Shown: in pieces, positions 1-13,035 of the stretch
Layout of the letters: each line of letters opens with the position of its first letter
Position numbering within the stretch: the first letter of the stretch is position 1
DNA from: Maratus speciosus
Taxonomy: Eukaryota; Arthropoda; Arachnida; Araneae; Salticidae
Direction: 5' to 3'
Assembly (NCBI GenBank): GCA_963932465.1
Contig: OZ010790.1
Coordinates: 350,759,087 to 350,823,086, forward strand
DNA length: 64,000 nt
Translations under genes and position numbers: made by a program
Notes under the pieces: generated by a model
Database searches by the model: none
Seen by the model: only the letters and a program-made list of their open reading frames with translations
What the model was told of the DNA's origin: nothing

Positions 1-79
1 ATGGCGTCTCTTCCTGTAATTAACGGCAGAATGGCAACGGTCCAATTAAAGCGGCGGTCCAAATATGGCTACCCTCCCC

Positions 80-106
80 TATATATATATATATATATAT
101 ATATAT
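80..106. repeat. (AT)n microsatellite
   Basis: An uninterrupted run of alternating T and A about 27 bases long. It sits in otherwise anonymous AT-rich DNA. Confidence 0.95.
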
Positions 107-270
107 CACTTTCTTCTGGACACGATAACTTCCATAAATCTGCACAAATCTCTTCCAAACTGATATATAAAATCAAGGGGCATAAAATATCGGTCAAATA
201 CGTTGATATGCAAAATCGGACAAAGGGGATGGAAATAGGGAGGTGTTTTGTGAAAACAGAAAAAAAACCG

Positions 271-705
271 TAACTTCTTAATTTTTGTACATATCAAATC
301 AGTTTAAAGTTTTTATTATTTCTAAAAAATGTGCCAAAATCTTATGTGCAGCAGATTTTTGATAAAATTAAAAATGGGCTCAAGGGGCGCAAAAATAAGG
401 TTTTAGGGAATAAAAAATTCATAACTTCGCCAATTCTCAAGATATGAAATAAAATTAAATTTATTATAAAGCTTCTTAATATTATCTACTACTTTTATAT
501 TGACAAGTTTTTGATAGGACCAATTCGTACCGCAAAAAAATAAAAATGAAAATAAAAAGGTGGAGGGTGTTAAATAACACAAAAAAAAAAAAAAAATTCT
601 TAACTTCGTCAATTCAGAAGATATAAAATCCGCATTAATTTATTATATATGTTCTTAATATTATCTACAACATTTATATTGATAAGTTTTTATTAGGACC
701 AAGTG
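271..705. repeat. Tandem repeat, two clear units and one weak unit (150-180 bp)
   Basis: The phrase 'taacttcg(c/t)caattc' followed by 'aagatat(g/a)' starts units near 421 and 601. Both continue with 'cttaatattatctac' and 'tatattgataagtttt..taggacca'. A weaker unit starts near 271 with 'taacttcttaa'. The last unit runs out near 705. No coding potential is seen; the short open frames here are incidental. Confidence 0.6.
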
Positions 706-720
706 TTAGAGCAAAAAGAA

Positions 721-1159
721 ATAAAAAATACATAGCGGTTGAAGAAAATATAATCGTATTCAGGGTGTATTCAAATCCAAACTGTTCATTTTCTGACTCA
801 TTTTTAAATTCATTTTCGCTGTCAAACGCATCCAATTGGTAGATTCTCTTATTCAGAAACTGCATAATGTACCGTAATGATTGATTTTTTGATAGAGGCC
901 GAATATATTTCCAAAAATGACGTCAAAGTGGGCATTTTGGACTAAATTTCCCGAAGTGATTGTGTTCGAAACGAAAAATATTGTCCTGCTGAGAAAATAA
1001 TTGTTTATAAATCAAGTTTTAATTAATTGAACGAAAAATATAAAAACACAGGTCGCTTATAAATCTCTTAAAAAATCACGTCAGCAAGTTTCATATTTTT
1101 TCTATTAAAAATTAATCTGAAAATGTGCCTTCAAATTTCAAGTTGTTGAGCATGGAAAA

Positions 1160-1199
<40 letters not shown>

Positions 1200-1389
1200 G
1201 ACCGTAACATGATTCCGATAAAACCAGCTCTTATATAAAAATGAAATAAAAACTTCCTCAAAAGCGGCCAGATAAAATTGTTAAAATGGGTTTATCTCTA
1301 ATCATGATTTAGTTTTTGTTGGTGAAATTAGTATACTTAACTTCGAAATCTACCCCCGCTTGTAGGCCGGACCGGCAGGGATTTTTTAC
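721..1389. other. No gene recognised
   Basis: AT-rich sequence with stops in all frames. The only landmark is a T32 run at 1163-1194. Confidence 0.6.
1163..1194. repeat. Poly-T tract (T32)
   Basis: Pure thymine run. It could be a retroposon poly-A tail read on the minus strand, but no body or target duplication is recognisable. Confidence 0.95.
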
Positions 1390-2200
1390 ATACAGCTATC
1401 GCGAAAGTTGTGAAAAATGAAGCATAGCAGCGCCTCTGTTATAGTATGATTTAGATGAGCACCTATCAGTCCCAACTGATGTCAAGATCTAGAAAAAAGA
1501 AGTTTTATGTAATTTTGTCGTACTTGTTCAAGAAATATGACTGTCACTCAAATCACATACATTTTGAAAAATGCATAATAGCAGCATCAGCTGTTGCGGA
1601 TTGAAACCAAAACTTATCATCAAAAACATATTTTAACGTCTTACTGAAATTGAAATTTTAAGAATATCCGTGCATTAGTTCTTGAGATGAAGCTATTGCG
1701 GAAATCGTAAAAAAAATGCAGCATAGCAGCGCCACATGTTACGCGATTTACACCAAACACTAATCAGAAACAACTTGTGAAAAACTTATGTCACTGAACC
1801 TAAAGTTTGATAAAAATCCGTGCATTAGTTCTTTAGACAGAGCTATTGCGAAAATCATAAAAGAATGCAGCACAACACATCCACCAGTTGGGCGATTTAC
1901 ACCAAAATCTAATCAGCAACAACTTGTGTAAACGTCTAACTGAATCTGAAGAATGATGAAAATCCGTAAATTAGTTCTTGAGTTAGGGTTTCTGCAGAAA
2001 TAGTGGAAAATGCAGCATCCATGTCATCGCGCAGGCAATATTCACCCAAAAACTAATCATCACCAATTTACATCTAGGTCTAACTGAACCTAAAGATTTA
2101 TTACGTTCCATGCATTAAATCTTGAGTTAGAGCTTCCACAAAAACTTTATTGCGTACAGACTAACAAACGGACAGGCTCACAGACAGTCATTTTCAAAAA
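1390..2200. repeat. Tandem array, about 5 units of about 147 bp
   Basis: The phrase 'gcagcatagcagcg' or a variant recurs near 1422, 1572, 1717, 1866 and 2012, giving spacings of 150, 145, 149 and 146. Each unit also carries 'cgatttacaccaaa..ctaatcag', 'caacttgtg', 'ctgaacctaaag' and 'gtgcattagttctt'. The array ends with 'aaacggacaggctcacagacag', a tail type often seen at the ends of degenerate arthropod transposons. Divergence between units is moderate, so the array is not recent. No reading frame runs through it. Confidence 0.75.
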
Positions 2201-2594
2201 ACAGTACATTCGTGTTCAGGACATTCTAAAACGTACAAATCCATCAAAAACCATAACAAAAATTTTCTCGAATCCACTACTTTCTTGTTGTAAAGTTAGA
2301 AGAATGTAAAAAGGGCGTAACCGATAAAATGATACAACCATAGTAAAATAACCTAGTTTTATAAATGAGAATATTCTCATAAATTTTGAAAATATAATAT
2401 TTTTCTAACAATATTATAAACAAAAATAAATCAACTGGCATATCATTTAGTGTAATTCCATTTCGTATATTTTCACTCAAGATTATAAAGCAAAACATAT
2501 TCGTGGTTAATATTGACATCATATTGGTGGTGGCCAATATGATATCCCTAGCCAATACCTTTCGCTTTTAATGCATTTTTTAAAACTTCTAAAC

Positions 2595-3012
2595 ATGCCA
2601 TACTCAATTTTTACGCCTCGTCGAATAGAAATCAGAAAGTACTTTAAATGCTATTTCTTTGATAAGTGTCAATGATTCTTTGTAGATTTTAATAATTTTT
2701 AATTCTGATTGCATAATAAATTTTCCATCTGATTCTATAATAATTTTTCAATCTCATTTTTACGCCCCGTCGAAAAGAAAACAGAAAATACTTTAAATGC
2801 TATTTGTTTGATAAGTATAATTGATTCTTTGTAGATTTTAATAATTTTTCAATCTGATTCCATAATAATTTTTGAATCCGATTCCATAATAATTTTTTAT
2901 CTGGTTTTTACGTCTCGTCGAATATTAAACATAAAGTACTTTAAATGCTATTTGTTTGATAAGTGTAATTAATTCTGTGTAGATTTTAATAATTTGTCAA
3001 TCTGATTACATA
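2595..3012. repeat. Tandem array, 3 units of about 149 bp
   Basis: The phrase 'tttttacg(c/t)c(t/c)cgtcgaa' begins units at about 2613, 2762 and 2910, with periods of 149 and 148. Each continues with 'gtactttaaatgctattt' and 'tttgataagt', then 'tctgtgtagattttaataa' or a variant. The sequence is unrelated to the preceding 147-bp family. Confidence 0.8.
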
Positions 3013-3906
3013 TGTGACACAATTACGAAAGATTAACCCTTTTCCTCTTAAAAACTATGCACGTAATTCAGCATTTGTTTGTTACCGTGTAATATTCCAT
3101 AAATAAATTGCCAAACAATATTAAAATTTAATAAATAATAAAGAAAACACTAATATAACAGGTTTATAATCGAACTGCGCGCTTACTCTTAAATGCATAG
3201 CGTATAGAAGGAGTTACATGATCAAATTTCGCAAGTTGGTGCTTTTTATTGGTCTTTGGGTGAACTATTATGTGTTACTTCCGTATGATAATATGCATGT
3301 AAGGTTGCGAACCCTATCATTTTTATCTAATTTGTTATCACGGGCAGGTTATAAGATTTTTTGTTGATACTGCTTGGAATGTGCTCGTCTGGCGTTTTCC
3401 TCTTAACTTATAAGGTAGTAATTTTTAATTCTGAAAACTTTTAAAGACTTTATATAAATTACTATAGCGTCGAATAGTTAATGCGCAGTGTAAACACTTT
3501 AAAGTGAATATTAATTTAAAATAATCTTTTTTTGAGCAATTTTTGTTATGCAACTTAGGAGTGATATTGTGACATTATGTCCAACAGAACGAAAAATAAT
3601 TTTTTTCTCTATTTTTCTACTGGATAATTATAAAAAATAGACTCAAATATAATGTTTTCCAAACACAATAAAAAGTCATTTATTAAAAGGTTAAACACTA
3701 AAATAATCCTGATAATATAGGTTTCTATACGAAAGTTCCAGAATATATTTTTATAAAATGTTAAAATGTAGCAAGAACATTTGTCCCACACTTTAAAAAA
3801 GTACGTTTTTTATGAAGCTGTTACATGTTTTTCAAATTATATCTTTCAAAGATTATATTAACAAATAAACATTTATCATCTTTGTTTGCCAAGAGTAGCA
3901 TAAGGT
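3013..3906. other. No gene recognised
   Basis: AT-rich non-repetitive sequence. A 60-residue open frame on the minus strand (3609-3791) is rich in F, I, Y and N and looks like chance opening in AT-rich DNA. Confidence 0.6.
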
Positions 3907-4155
3907 AAATCTTGTATAGATTGAAAACACTTAAATTATGTTAACGCGATTAAGTAACATAAATTTATAAACGTTAAGACTCTCGGTAGCTTAAATGCTC
4001 ATAAAAAAATCACGATGCAGCTGAACTATGCCCTGGTTTGGAGTTCTCCATTTATTTTTATTTATTTTTTTACATTTTTCTTAAATCTGATATTTCAATT
4101 CTGTTTTCAACTTTTTCTCATTATAAAAATCATCTTCTACTTTTATATTAGAATA
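3907..4155 (+). repeat. Direct duplication, copy 1 (249 bp)
   Basis: Begins 'aaatcttgtatagattg' and ends '..tttatattagaata'. It matches 4956-5204 almost base for base, with a few substitutions and small indels. The two copies lie 1049 bp apart in the same orientation. The ends are not TG..CA, so this is not an obvious LTR pair. A 103-residue frame starting at 4015 spans this copy and unique DNA beyond it. In the other copy the frame shifts in a poly-T run, which argues against coding. Confidence 0.9.
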
Positions 4156-4955
4156 GTCCCCAAATCGTGTCAAAACAAGACTTTTGGAATGATAAAAAAA
4201 TGTCCACTAAGCAATAATTCTAAGATGAATAAGGCCGTCATCATACAAATGACTAAAAATAATGGTATAACTGCCACGTTAAGTAGTAATGTAAGTAACA
4301 GATCAATCACTTATCATACATCATAAAAAGTATTAGGCAGATAAGTATAAATTTGATTCACATTTGGTTTCTAAATGATAAAATTTGAAAGGATTAAGGT
4401 CATTATGTGTAAATGTGGCGACCTCTAAAGGCGACAATGTTCTTGTCCTTAATATCGTAATGCAAGAATCGCAAATAAATGCTATATAGTAAGAGATCCA
4501 AGTTTTAGGAACAAAATCCGAACCATTTCCACTGCGTTTAAAGTGTTTTTTTAAAAAAATGATTAAAATCCATATCATTCATTCTAACGCGCCTCTCTTC
4601 CCTAAAAGAAGCAAAAAATCTTGAAAGCAGTTCACGGTTTTTTCTTTTTTAAATTTGAAGATCAAATAACTCCATGGGTCTGAAGGACTACGATTTATGT
4701 TTCATTTATCTAAAATGTAAGCTGAAGAAAAGGCAACCAATTTTACAATTAGAGTATAAAATGGTATGCGTATTTTGGTGACTTTTATTTATAGCAACGA
4801 ACTGAACACGTATTTAAGTGGTGAAAGCAGTAAAGTACGTGCATTTAAAATTATAAATAAAAAATGGTGTAAAAATACTGGTGTATATTCGAGACAGAGA
4901 ATATAGATACATGATTACAGAATTCGCAATATTTCTATATGATGGAAATTCTGAA
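4156..4955. other. Unique spacer between the two duplication copies
   Basis: About 800 bp of anonymous AT-rich DNA. I see no transposase, RT or other coding similarity. Confidence 0.6.
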
Positions 4956-5204
4956 AAATCTTGTATAGATTGAAAACACTTAAATTATGTTAACGCGATT
5001 AAGTAACATAATTTTATAAACGTTAAGACGCTCGGTAGCTTAAATGCTGATTAAATCACGATGCAGCTGAACTATGCCCTGGTTTGGAGATCTCCATTTA
5101 TTCTTATTTATTTTTTTTTTACATTTTTCTTAAATCTGATATTTCAATTCTGTTTTCAACTTTTTCTCATTATAAAAATCATCTTCTACTTTTATATTAG
5201 AATA
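4956..5204 (+). repeat. Direct duplication, copy 2
   Basis: Near-identical partner of 3907-4155, same orientation. The differences are short changes such as 'ctcggt' context variants and two extra T residues in the poly-T stretch, so the duplication is recent relative to most repeats here. Confidence 0.9.
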
Positions 5205-8012
5205 AGAAAAAAAAGAAAACTGTGTTGATCTAAATGATAATTTATGTGTCCCTATATATATTATGCTATAGAAAATGTAATTTTTTAGTGAAAGTGTGAG
5301 AGAAAGAATGGGGGTGGAGAGAACACAATCTCAGGCCTTGGGCATTTCTATGGATTAATCAGGTCTGCTTAAATCGGATTATTAGAGACATTGCACGACT
5401 TTATCTGTTTATAAGTCTAAAATTTTTATCGCATCACATTTTCGAATAACTCGAGTTATACGTAATGAATATTCTTTTTAACAATGTTATAAATATTTTG
5501 TGGAAATGCTTTCTCCCGTGAACTCCACATTAATGCGAATTTGCACCTATCATAATTTAAAATGTCGGTATTATTTAAAATATGCTTTAATTAATTTGTA
5601 TTTTTCATTGACGACATAAAATGTTTGATAAAAAAATATATCCCGTTTCGATTCCGTACTAAATTCCGTATAGGAATCATGTGTTACATTTCATTATCAC
5701 TATATTGCCAACAATAGTATACACAATTGAAGTTAAGCAATCTCAAATCGCAATATTATAGAGTTTAAGGGCTCGTGACTTCCGTGAATTTTGAACAATA
5801 TTTCCCTCGATTCTCTCGATATTATCGATTTCACATACCACTTCCTAAAATTGTCACGGTATTAACTTGAAATAGTCAGTTTAAATATAAATATTTGGGA
5901 AATTTTGTTTCCTTCGGAGCCCTAGAACTAATTGTAGAGAATTCTGATTAAGTGATTTTAAATTATAATTGTCTTGTACAAAAATTTTAATACATAAACA
6001 ATATGATATGAGTTAATGAAACTTTTATTTATGTTTAATCAAGTGACCTCGGAGGCTGTTCACAGTATTTACAATTTCTATCACAGCAGTTAAGGATTAA
6101 ATGAATATTTTAAGACCGAATGGCGCATATAAAACGTATTGTCACATTTAGAGCTTTGGACGTCTCATTTAGATTTTAACTGTCGTAAATGCGACAAAAA
6201 TCACCTAAATGACGATAATTGTATATTGTGGGATTATACTACAGATATTGATTCCATTTCTAAAAAAGAAGTTTCTTTTTTAACTAAAGGCACGTTATTC
6301 AATAATTTTCTGTTTAATTAAATATATATTTATTTAATAAAATGCCAAATATACCCTAAATATTTCAAAACAAATGGCAACCACGTATCATTTAGGCACA
6401 AAGACTTTATATTTTACATTAAAGTTAATACATACGCCACCGATAAAATTTGGAAAATGCGAAAGACGTTTCATAAATACATTCGCTCAAGTAAAATTAA
6501 AAATTAAAATTAGTTCATCTTCTTCAGTGATATCATTTCGCTTAAATTTGAGGATTTGACATTATCTAACACTTTATTACTGGTGAAATAAAAATTAAAT
6601 TTATACTTTTTCGATCGTGCAAAAGGCAATTAAAGACACATTTAGAAGAACATTTTGAATTTAGTGAATTTAGTGAAGTAAAGTATTCCCTTTTTTTAAG
6701 GGTAGAGAGATGCAAACTGAATCATGTTGACGTGATTTGGAAAGTAATGAAATTCCATTATTAAATCAGGGAATCGTGGAAATAATAATGATTTAGTATT
6801 CAAATGATATATAATAATTACTTTTTCCTTTCTTCAAAACAATTTGAGCATGATAACAAAAGTAAATAAAATAATGTTTTTTAACATTGTTAAAAAATTA
6901 ATTTATAGATGAAAAATTATTTTTTTCTAGGCACTATCAGCATTTATTACATTATATTTAAAATAATTCAATTTTATCGATTTTTATTTCAGTTCAGTAT
7001 CGCATGATACATTATTTTATATTATATTAATTTTCTATATGTTTTCTTTTATTGCCACTGTAATTTTTAAATGGTATTCGGCTAATTTAATTACAGATTT
7101 CTGCGATTAAATAAAGTGATGATTATTTTTTTTTAATTTCTTGTAACCAAAACAGATTTTTTATAATTAAATACTGTTGCATCATATGATATGCACTCGA
7201 AATTTAAAAACTAAAAATTAACTTCTTAAATTATACTTACATAGAGAGCTAATTAGAATTTTTTTATACATAAAAATTAGGACTTTATTATTTACTGTCC
7301 GCTGGCTGTTATTACGTATTACAAATGTTATTAATTTCCTCCCGGCCTTCGTGAATAAATGTTTTATTCATCATACAATAGAACCAATATTACTCTTCCT
7401 GTATAGAATACAATTGAGCCCCACATGTAAGGAAATTACTTACATAGTAGGTAAGATATAGAAGCATTTTACTGTAATAATAAAATAATGTCAAAGAAGT
7501 TATTAACTTATGAAGGAAATGTATGTCTTGAGCAAATGTGACAGATTGCATGTTAGATAAAAGTATGATTATTGTCCGCGAGTAACTTGATTTACAGGAT
7601 TTGATCTTGTATCAGTAATACTTTGTTCTCTAATTGAAATAGATTTTTATTTTATTTTTTCACTGTCAGTTATCAAGAAAATGTAGTCTAAAATGTATAT
7701 TCAGAATAATAAAATTACCAAGTCGATATAAAAAAAAAATGATTTTCTATTTTTGTTGATGATATTACAAATTTTGTATATATTTTTACATTGATTGCTT
7801 AAGTTTTGGATCTGCTCCCCTTCAAATACGCCAATGTTCGTTTATTCCCCACCGGCTGTACTATGGAAAACTCGATCTTTGAAATGGTCTTAAAATAACA
7901 TGTATAAAAATTTCATAATTTGCATGGAAACTTTTAATATGTACATCATAAAAACTCGCAATTGTATTTTTAAATAATAAAAATCGTCATTTAACAAAAT
8001 TATTATGTTTAG

Positions 8013-8015
<3 letters not shown>

Positions 8016-8052
<37 letters not shown>
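8016..8052. repeat. Poly-A tract (A37)
   Basis: Pure adenine run, without a recognisable retroposon body upstream. Confidence 0.95.
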
Positions 8053-8054
<2 letters not shown>

Positions 8055-8887
8055 CTCATCTTGATCGAACAAAAATCTTAATTATTTTAACACAAATAAA
8101 TAAATTTAAACTCTAAATACATATATTTAAATTTTGTGAATAATTGTATTTGCAAATGAACCTAACAATAAGAGAAATCTTATTGAAAGAAAAGTCTGCA
8201 TTTAAAATTTCAAAAAGTGCCGCGAATTGAAATTAAAAAAAATAATAATAAAATAAAATGGATACAGAACAAATAACATTTTAAAAATTTATAACATTCG
8301 CATGAATGTTTTTATACTTCTACGTAACAGAACATAGTGTACTTCACATTTTTTAACTGAAAGGGTTTTGCTGTTTTGTTACCATTTTTGTTACCATTTC
8401 TACTATTCTTTTCTAAAGACATGGTTCTTTGTTAAGTTATTCACTATATTAAAAATAGGTATATTAAAATTTAAACAAAATAAGTTTGTTCAATTCTTAT
8501 GTGTTTCAAAACGACATTTTTTTTTATATACACCTGTTTCTTAACACTCTTCTATTTTCGAAATCTTTTGTCAATGAGAGTACATGTCTTTCCACAATAA
8601 TCTTTTCACAATGAACAAAAGCAATTAATCTTTGCTTTTGTTCAGTTCCGAAGCTAAAATAATAATACAAATGCTTATTCATTGGATTTTTCCAAACAAA
8701 ATGACATCGTAAATGACCGAAAAAATATATTTCCTGAAATTGATCCTTTAGGCGCTCAGTAATTTAGGTTCAAAAATATGGATCTAAAATTATAAACTCC
8801 CTTAAAACATTAATTTAACAACCATTAACCTAAATTAACGCAATCGCAAACTTAAGAGCTTGACACAAGTAAATAATCTGCATATCC

Positions 8888-8889
<2 letters not shown>

Positions 8890-8930
<41 letters not shown>
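8890..8930. repeat. Poly-T tract (T41)
   Basis: Pure thymine run, without a recognisable retroposon body. Confidence 0.95.
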
Positions 8931-8933
<3 letters not shown>

Positions 8934-9419
8934 GAAAAATATTTAAGTTAAATACTTCAAGTTAAATAGAAAATTTCTCACTTTCATGGTCATATTGTCT
9001 TGTGGGCATTTTTAGACATTAGACATTTTTAAAATTCATATTAAAATATCATTTATGTTATGCGGGAATCAGCTTCGCTGCTGCCATTTATTCGTTTGCT
9101 TTAGACGCAAAAAACATTCAGCTATTAAGAAGGAATTTGAAAATGTAAAAAAAAATTGGAAATTTAATTTTTTTAAGGAAAAGAAACAGAGGTCCCCGTT
9201 TGGAGACCCAGGGACTGAAGAGGATAATGCTGCTTCAATTACGTACTGAACTCCTGCGCCCTTTCTGTATGTAATCGAAGCAGACCTGAAGACGATCAAG
9301 TTCTGTTAGAAAGTATTCGGCGTATAGTACCGTGTTTTAACTTTTCAAAACTGTTTTAAATGTAGTATCAAATTTTACACATTGTGTCATCCTTAAATGC
9401 ACCATTTTAACAATGATTG

Positions 9420-9656
9420 CACTGTAAAAAAATACTGCCTGTTTTCTGGTAGGAATAAAAAAAAACAGTTGCCCTTACCATACCGGAATAATTTCCGACC
9501 CAGCTCATAATAAAATGTGTTAAAAAAAAGGAAATAGTCAGTAAAACAGTATTTTACCGATTTTATTCCGAGCTGGGTTGGAAATTATTCCGGTACGATA
9601 AGGGCAACTATTTTTCCAATCCCTACCGAAAAACTGGCATCATTTTTTTTACAGTG
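9420..9656. mobile_element. Hairpin MITE, copy a (237 bp)
   Basis: Starts 'cactgtaaaaaaatac' and ends with its complement '..tttttttacagtg'. The two halves are complementary through 'gttgccctta', 'accgga' and 'ttccgacccagctc', meeting near 9535, so the element folds into one long hairpin. It belongs to the same family as the copies near 10.8, 11.2 and 11.7 kb. No target duplication is clear and there is no coding capacity. Confidence 0.9.
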
Positions 9657-10805
9657 TGCTTGTTTTTGTTTTTATTTAATACAAGGCGAATATGGCATAT
9701 CAGTGATATATATTTTATGCATACATGTTATGAATTCTATACAGACCATACAATAATAAAGCACCTTTCTGAAATCGTGTATATTGGAGGCCTTTTCAAA
9801 TGACTTTTACATTTCACGAACTTTGTTTACTAATATCAATTCAGCACGTCTTAGTAAAAATTTCCAATAAAGATTCCGAAAGATGTCACAAAGTTGCAAG
9901 GCCGCCTTGGTCCTTCTCGCATTTTTCCAGATAGATTTTTAATTAAACACAGGAGACGTATTGAGAGATCGACTCAATGGAAAGTAGTCGCAAATCCCAT
10001 AGAATGTATGAGAATAATTCAAATTAAATTAGTCTGTTTTAAATATGTTTGAGGTTTATTGCTTTTATACAGATAATGGGCATTGCATTACACAAATATA
10101 TCATTGTTATCTAGGCTTTAAAAACTAATGGTACATAGAGTACGCTGCCCCTGTCAATACGTATGCCCAAAGCATCTGTAACTTTAAGGGTTAATATCTC
10201 GGCTAATTACCGACGATTTCTTTTCAAAAATCATTATCAACAATGCTTTTATACTGCTGCTACGATAGGTACCTCCAGCGCTCCTCAACACGGTTGCGGA
10301 ACACCCGCAAATCGAAATTTGTGTGTAACGGGAAAATGCGCTTTTCTTAAAATCTATGCGACCCAGTGTAATCGCTATAATTTTTTCCGCAAGGTTTTAA
10401 ATTACCGCCTACTCCCTCTATTTTTTCATAATTTTAGTTTCAGTAAATTCGGAAATAGATGAAGGGACATATTTTTGCACTACATTTTCGAAAATATCTC
10501 TGAAAATACAACACATAAAATTAAAAGAAATGTATTTATGAGTTCAATCAAATATTTCACACCATACCCACACGATATACAAAGAAAATATTTATTTTTT
10601 CAAATAACTTAATTAGCTCCTCTACATTTTTCCTAAATGTATTTGTGAACGTTAAATAGCTGTACTTTTGCGGATCAATAGTCTCTATTACTTCGCCAAT
10701 TTAAAATTTCGACATTCCATAGTTCATGAGTAAAATGGCCAGACGGACAGGCAGACACAGGAGTGATCTACGGTTCCATTTTCACTTTTTAGTACGGAAT
10801 CCTAC
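9657..10805. other. Mostly anonymous; possible transposon tail at the end
   Basis: No gene is recognised. A 99-residue plus-strand frame at 10163-10462 has no motif I know. Near 10738 the phrase 'cagacggacaggcagac' and then 'tacggttcc..tacggaatcc' resembles the tail commonly left by old arthropod transposons. Confidence 0.5.
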
Positions 10806-11067
10806 GCTGCAAGCAAAAATACGACCAGTTTTCCTGTACGAATCGGAAAAATAGTTGCCCTTATCGTACCGGAGAAATTTCCGAATTAGCTCGGAATAAA
10901 TCCGTTAAATACCGGTTTATTGACTATTACCCCTTTTTTACGGATTTTATTCCGATTTTAGGGATTTTATTCCGAGCTCGGTCGGAAATTTTTCCGGTAC
11001 GATAAGGGTAACTATTTTTCCGATTCCTACAGGAAAACTGGTCGATTTTTTTTTCTTTTTTACAGTG
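10806..11067. mobile_element. Hairpin MITE, copy b
   Basis: The left end is eroded ('cgctgcaagcaaaaatacgac'-like in place of the family start), but 'gaccagttttcctgta' and the right end 'ttacagtg' are clear. The halves are complementary as in copy a. The centre contains a short internal tandem of 'ggattttattccga'. Length is about 262 bp. Confidence 0.85.
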
Positions 11068-11215
11068 TAAAAACAAATAAAATACTCATATGTCAAACAA
11101 TTTGTTCTACAGTTCTTTAGAAAAAGAAAAAAAAAACGAATGTAGAGATGTGGCATGTTTCTAAAAGGGAAATGTATGATACCCCATTATCATTTATTAT
11201 CTGCTATTTAGGAAA

Positions 11216-11501
11216 CACTGTAAAAAAAAATCCGACCATTTTTCCTGTAAGAATCGGAAAAATAGTTGCCCTTATCGTACAGGAAAAATTTCAGACCCAG
11301 CTTGGAATAAAATCCGTAAAAGAAAGGAAATAGTCAATAAAACGGTATTTTACGGATTCTATTCCGATTTTAGGAATTTTATTCTGAGCTGGATCGGAAA
11401 ATTTTCCGGTACGATAAGGGCAACTATTTTTCCGATTCCTATAGGAAAACTGGTCGTATTGTTTTTATTTTTTTATTTTTTTAGTTTATTTTTTTACAGT
11501 G
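11216..11501. mobile_element. Hairpin MITE, copy c
   Basis: Begins 'cactgtaaaaaaaaatccga' and ends '..ttttttacagtg'. The arms are self-complementary through 'ttttcctgtaagaatcgg' and 'gttgcccttatcgtac'. The right arm is lengthened by T-rich slippage before the terminus. Confidence 0.9.
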
Positions 11502-11692
11502 AACGGTTTATATAAAAATATGCATGCCCGTTATATTAACGCTTTTACAAACTATAATATAAAACAATAGTTAATTGAACAATTATATCGCCCCCCCCCA
11601 AAAAAAAAAAATAAACTTTCTCTTTACTAATATTAGACGCCATTTGGTGAATTTAAAACTACTAACTGAAAACTGGAGAACATTTGTATTAA

Positions 11693-11946
11693 ACGGTAAA
11701 AAAATACGACCAGTTTTCCTGTAGGAATCGGAAAAGTAGTTGTCCTTATCGAACCGGAAAAATTTCTGTCCCAGTTCGGAATAAAATCTGTAAAATCGGA
11801 ATAATATCCGTAAAATACCGTTTTATTGACTATTTCCTTTTTTTACGGATTTTATTTCCAGCTGGGTCGGAAAATTTTCCTGTGCGATAAGGGCAACTAT
11901 TTTTCCGATTCCTACAGGAAAACTGGTCGGATTTTTTTTAACAGTG
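11693..11946. mobile_element. Hairpin MITE, copy d
   Basis: The left end reads 'acggtaaaaaaatacgacc', one or two changes from the family start. The right end is '..ttttttaacagtg'. The arms are complementary as in the other copies. Four copies within 2.5 kb suggests local hopping or repeated use of the same region. Confidence 0.88.
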
Positions 11947-12994
11947 TACGGTGGGTTTTTTATTCATGACGGAGCTAAATTTTTAGTAAAATACTATAGA
12001 TGTTACTGACCTTTTAATGTGGAAGTGATCACTTATGGAAGAAGTAAAAATTAAATTTAAAAATTCAAAAAACCCGACTGATAAAAAGCGAAATAATTAA
12101 TTATTGCTCATCAATGTGAAACTATTTTTTATATTAATTACCTATTTTTTCATTTACTTGTAGTGATGACTTTTATGTTGTGTTTAATTGTTAGTTCCTA
12201 TCTATAAACCCTGTTTTGATGAGGCCTATAGATGTCTATGAAGGTTACATTTGCAGTAAAGCTAGAGATCCTACCTACTTAACTTCCAGGTTGTGTAATA
12301 TTTAAACGGAGCTTCTGACAGTAAAATAGTCAATAAAACATCGCTTCCATTTTGAAAGACATATCCAATGATATGCCACTCAATATAGTGCGCAATTTCT
12401 TTCGTCTCTACCTCCATTTTGAATTTATAAATACAAAACCTAGCTTATAACCATTGGGCGGTTAAGACGGATCGATAGAGACCTCATTCATTAAAATCCA
12501 TCCAGCCGTTGGGATGTTTCGAGGGTAAAAAGAAATCCACATACCCAGATACGCGTGATAAACATAAGCCTTCTCGATAGTCGGGTAAAAAAGCAAATGC
12601 CTGTATAGAGAACCTTTCAGAAACAAAACATATCATTCGCTTTTCCTATAGGATTTTATTGATTTGGACCAAAGTATAGTGTTGAAAAAAAATTATAATA
12701 ATTCATGATTAGCTCTTTTTTTCCAGAAATAATAACTAATATACACTTTTAAATGCTATTTGCTGGTAAACCATTCTATATTTATGTAAACATGCAATTT
12801 AGTAAAATCACCAAAAATACTTTTTGCAAGATATCATGCTCGCCTTATTTTAATAAACTTAAGTCCACTGTAAAATGTATAGGATTAAACAATGTAAATT
12901 TATTTCACAGTGCAAAGTTTCAAGAAATGCTATAAAATAATAGGATTTCAATTTATTTTGTTCCAAGTCCTTATTATCAAAAATAACATTCTTT

Positions 12995-13035
<41 letters not shown>

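Larger units (their letters stand above)
5205..9419. other. Anonymous AT-rich DNA
   Basis: Over 4 kb with no recognisable gene, transposon end or array. Landmarks are an A37 run at 8016-8052 and a T41 run at 8890-8930. Small open frames (for example 6139-6321, 6374-6559 and 9055-9249) show no motif I recognise. Confidence 0.55.

Noticed and set aside
1..273. 90-residue open frame beginning at the first base
   Set aside because: It runs through an (AT)n microsatellite giving 'IYIYIYIY', and no motif is present.
4015..4326. 103-residue plus-strand frame
   Set aside because: It crosses from the 249-bp repeat into unique DNA. The other repeat copy is frameshifted in the poly-T run, so there is no coding constraint.
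3907..5204. LTR retrotransposon with 249-bp LTRs
   Set aside because: Ends are not TG..CA, there is no primer-binding or polypurine site, and the interior of about 800 bp has no gag or pol relic.
10163..10462. 99-residue plus-strand frame with several Cys
   Set aside because: No recognisable domain, no Cys spacing pattern, and no flanking splice or promoter evidence.
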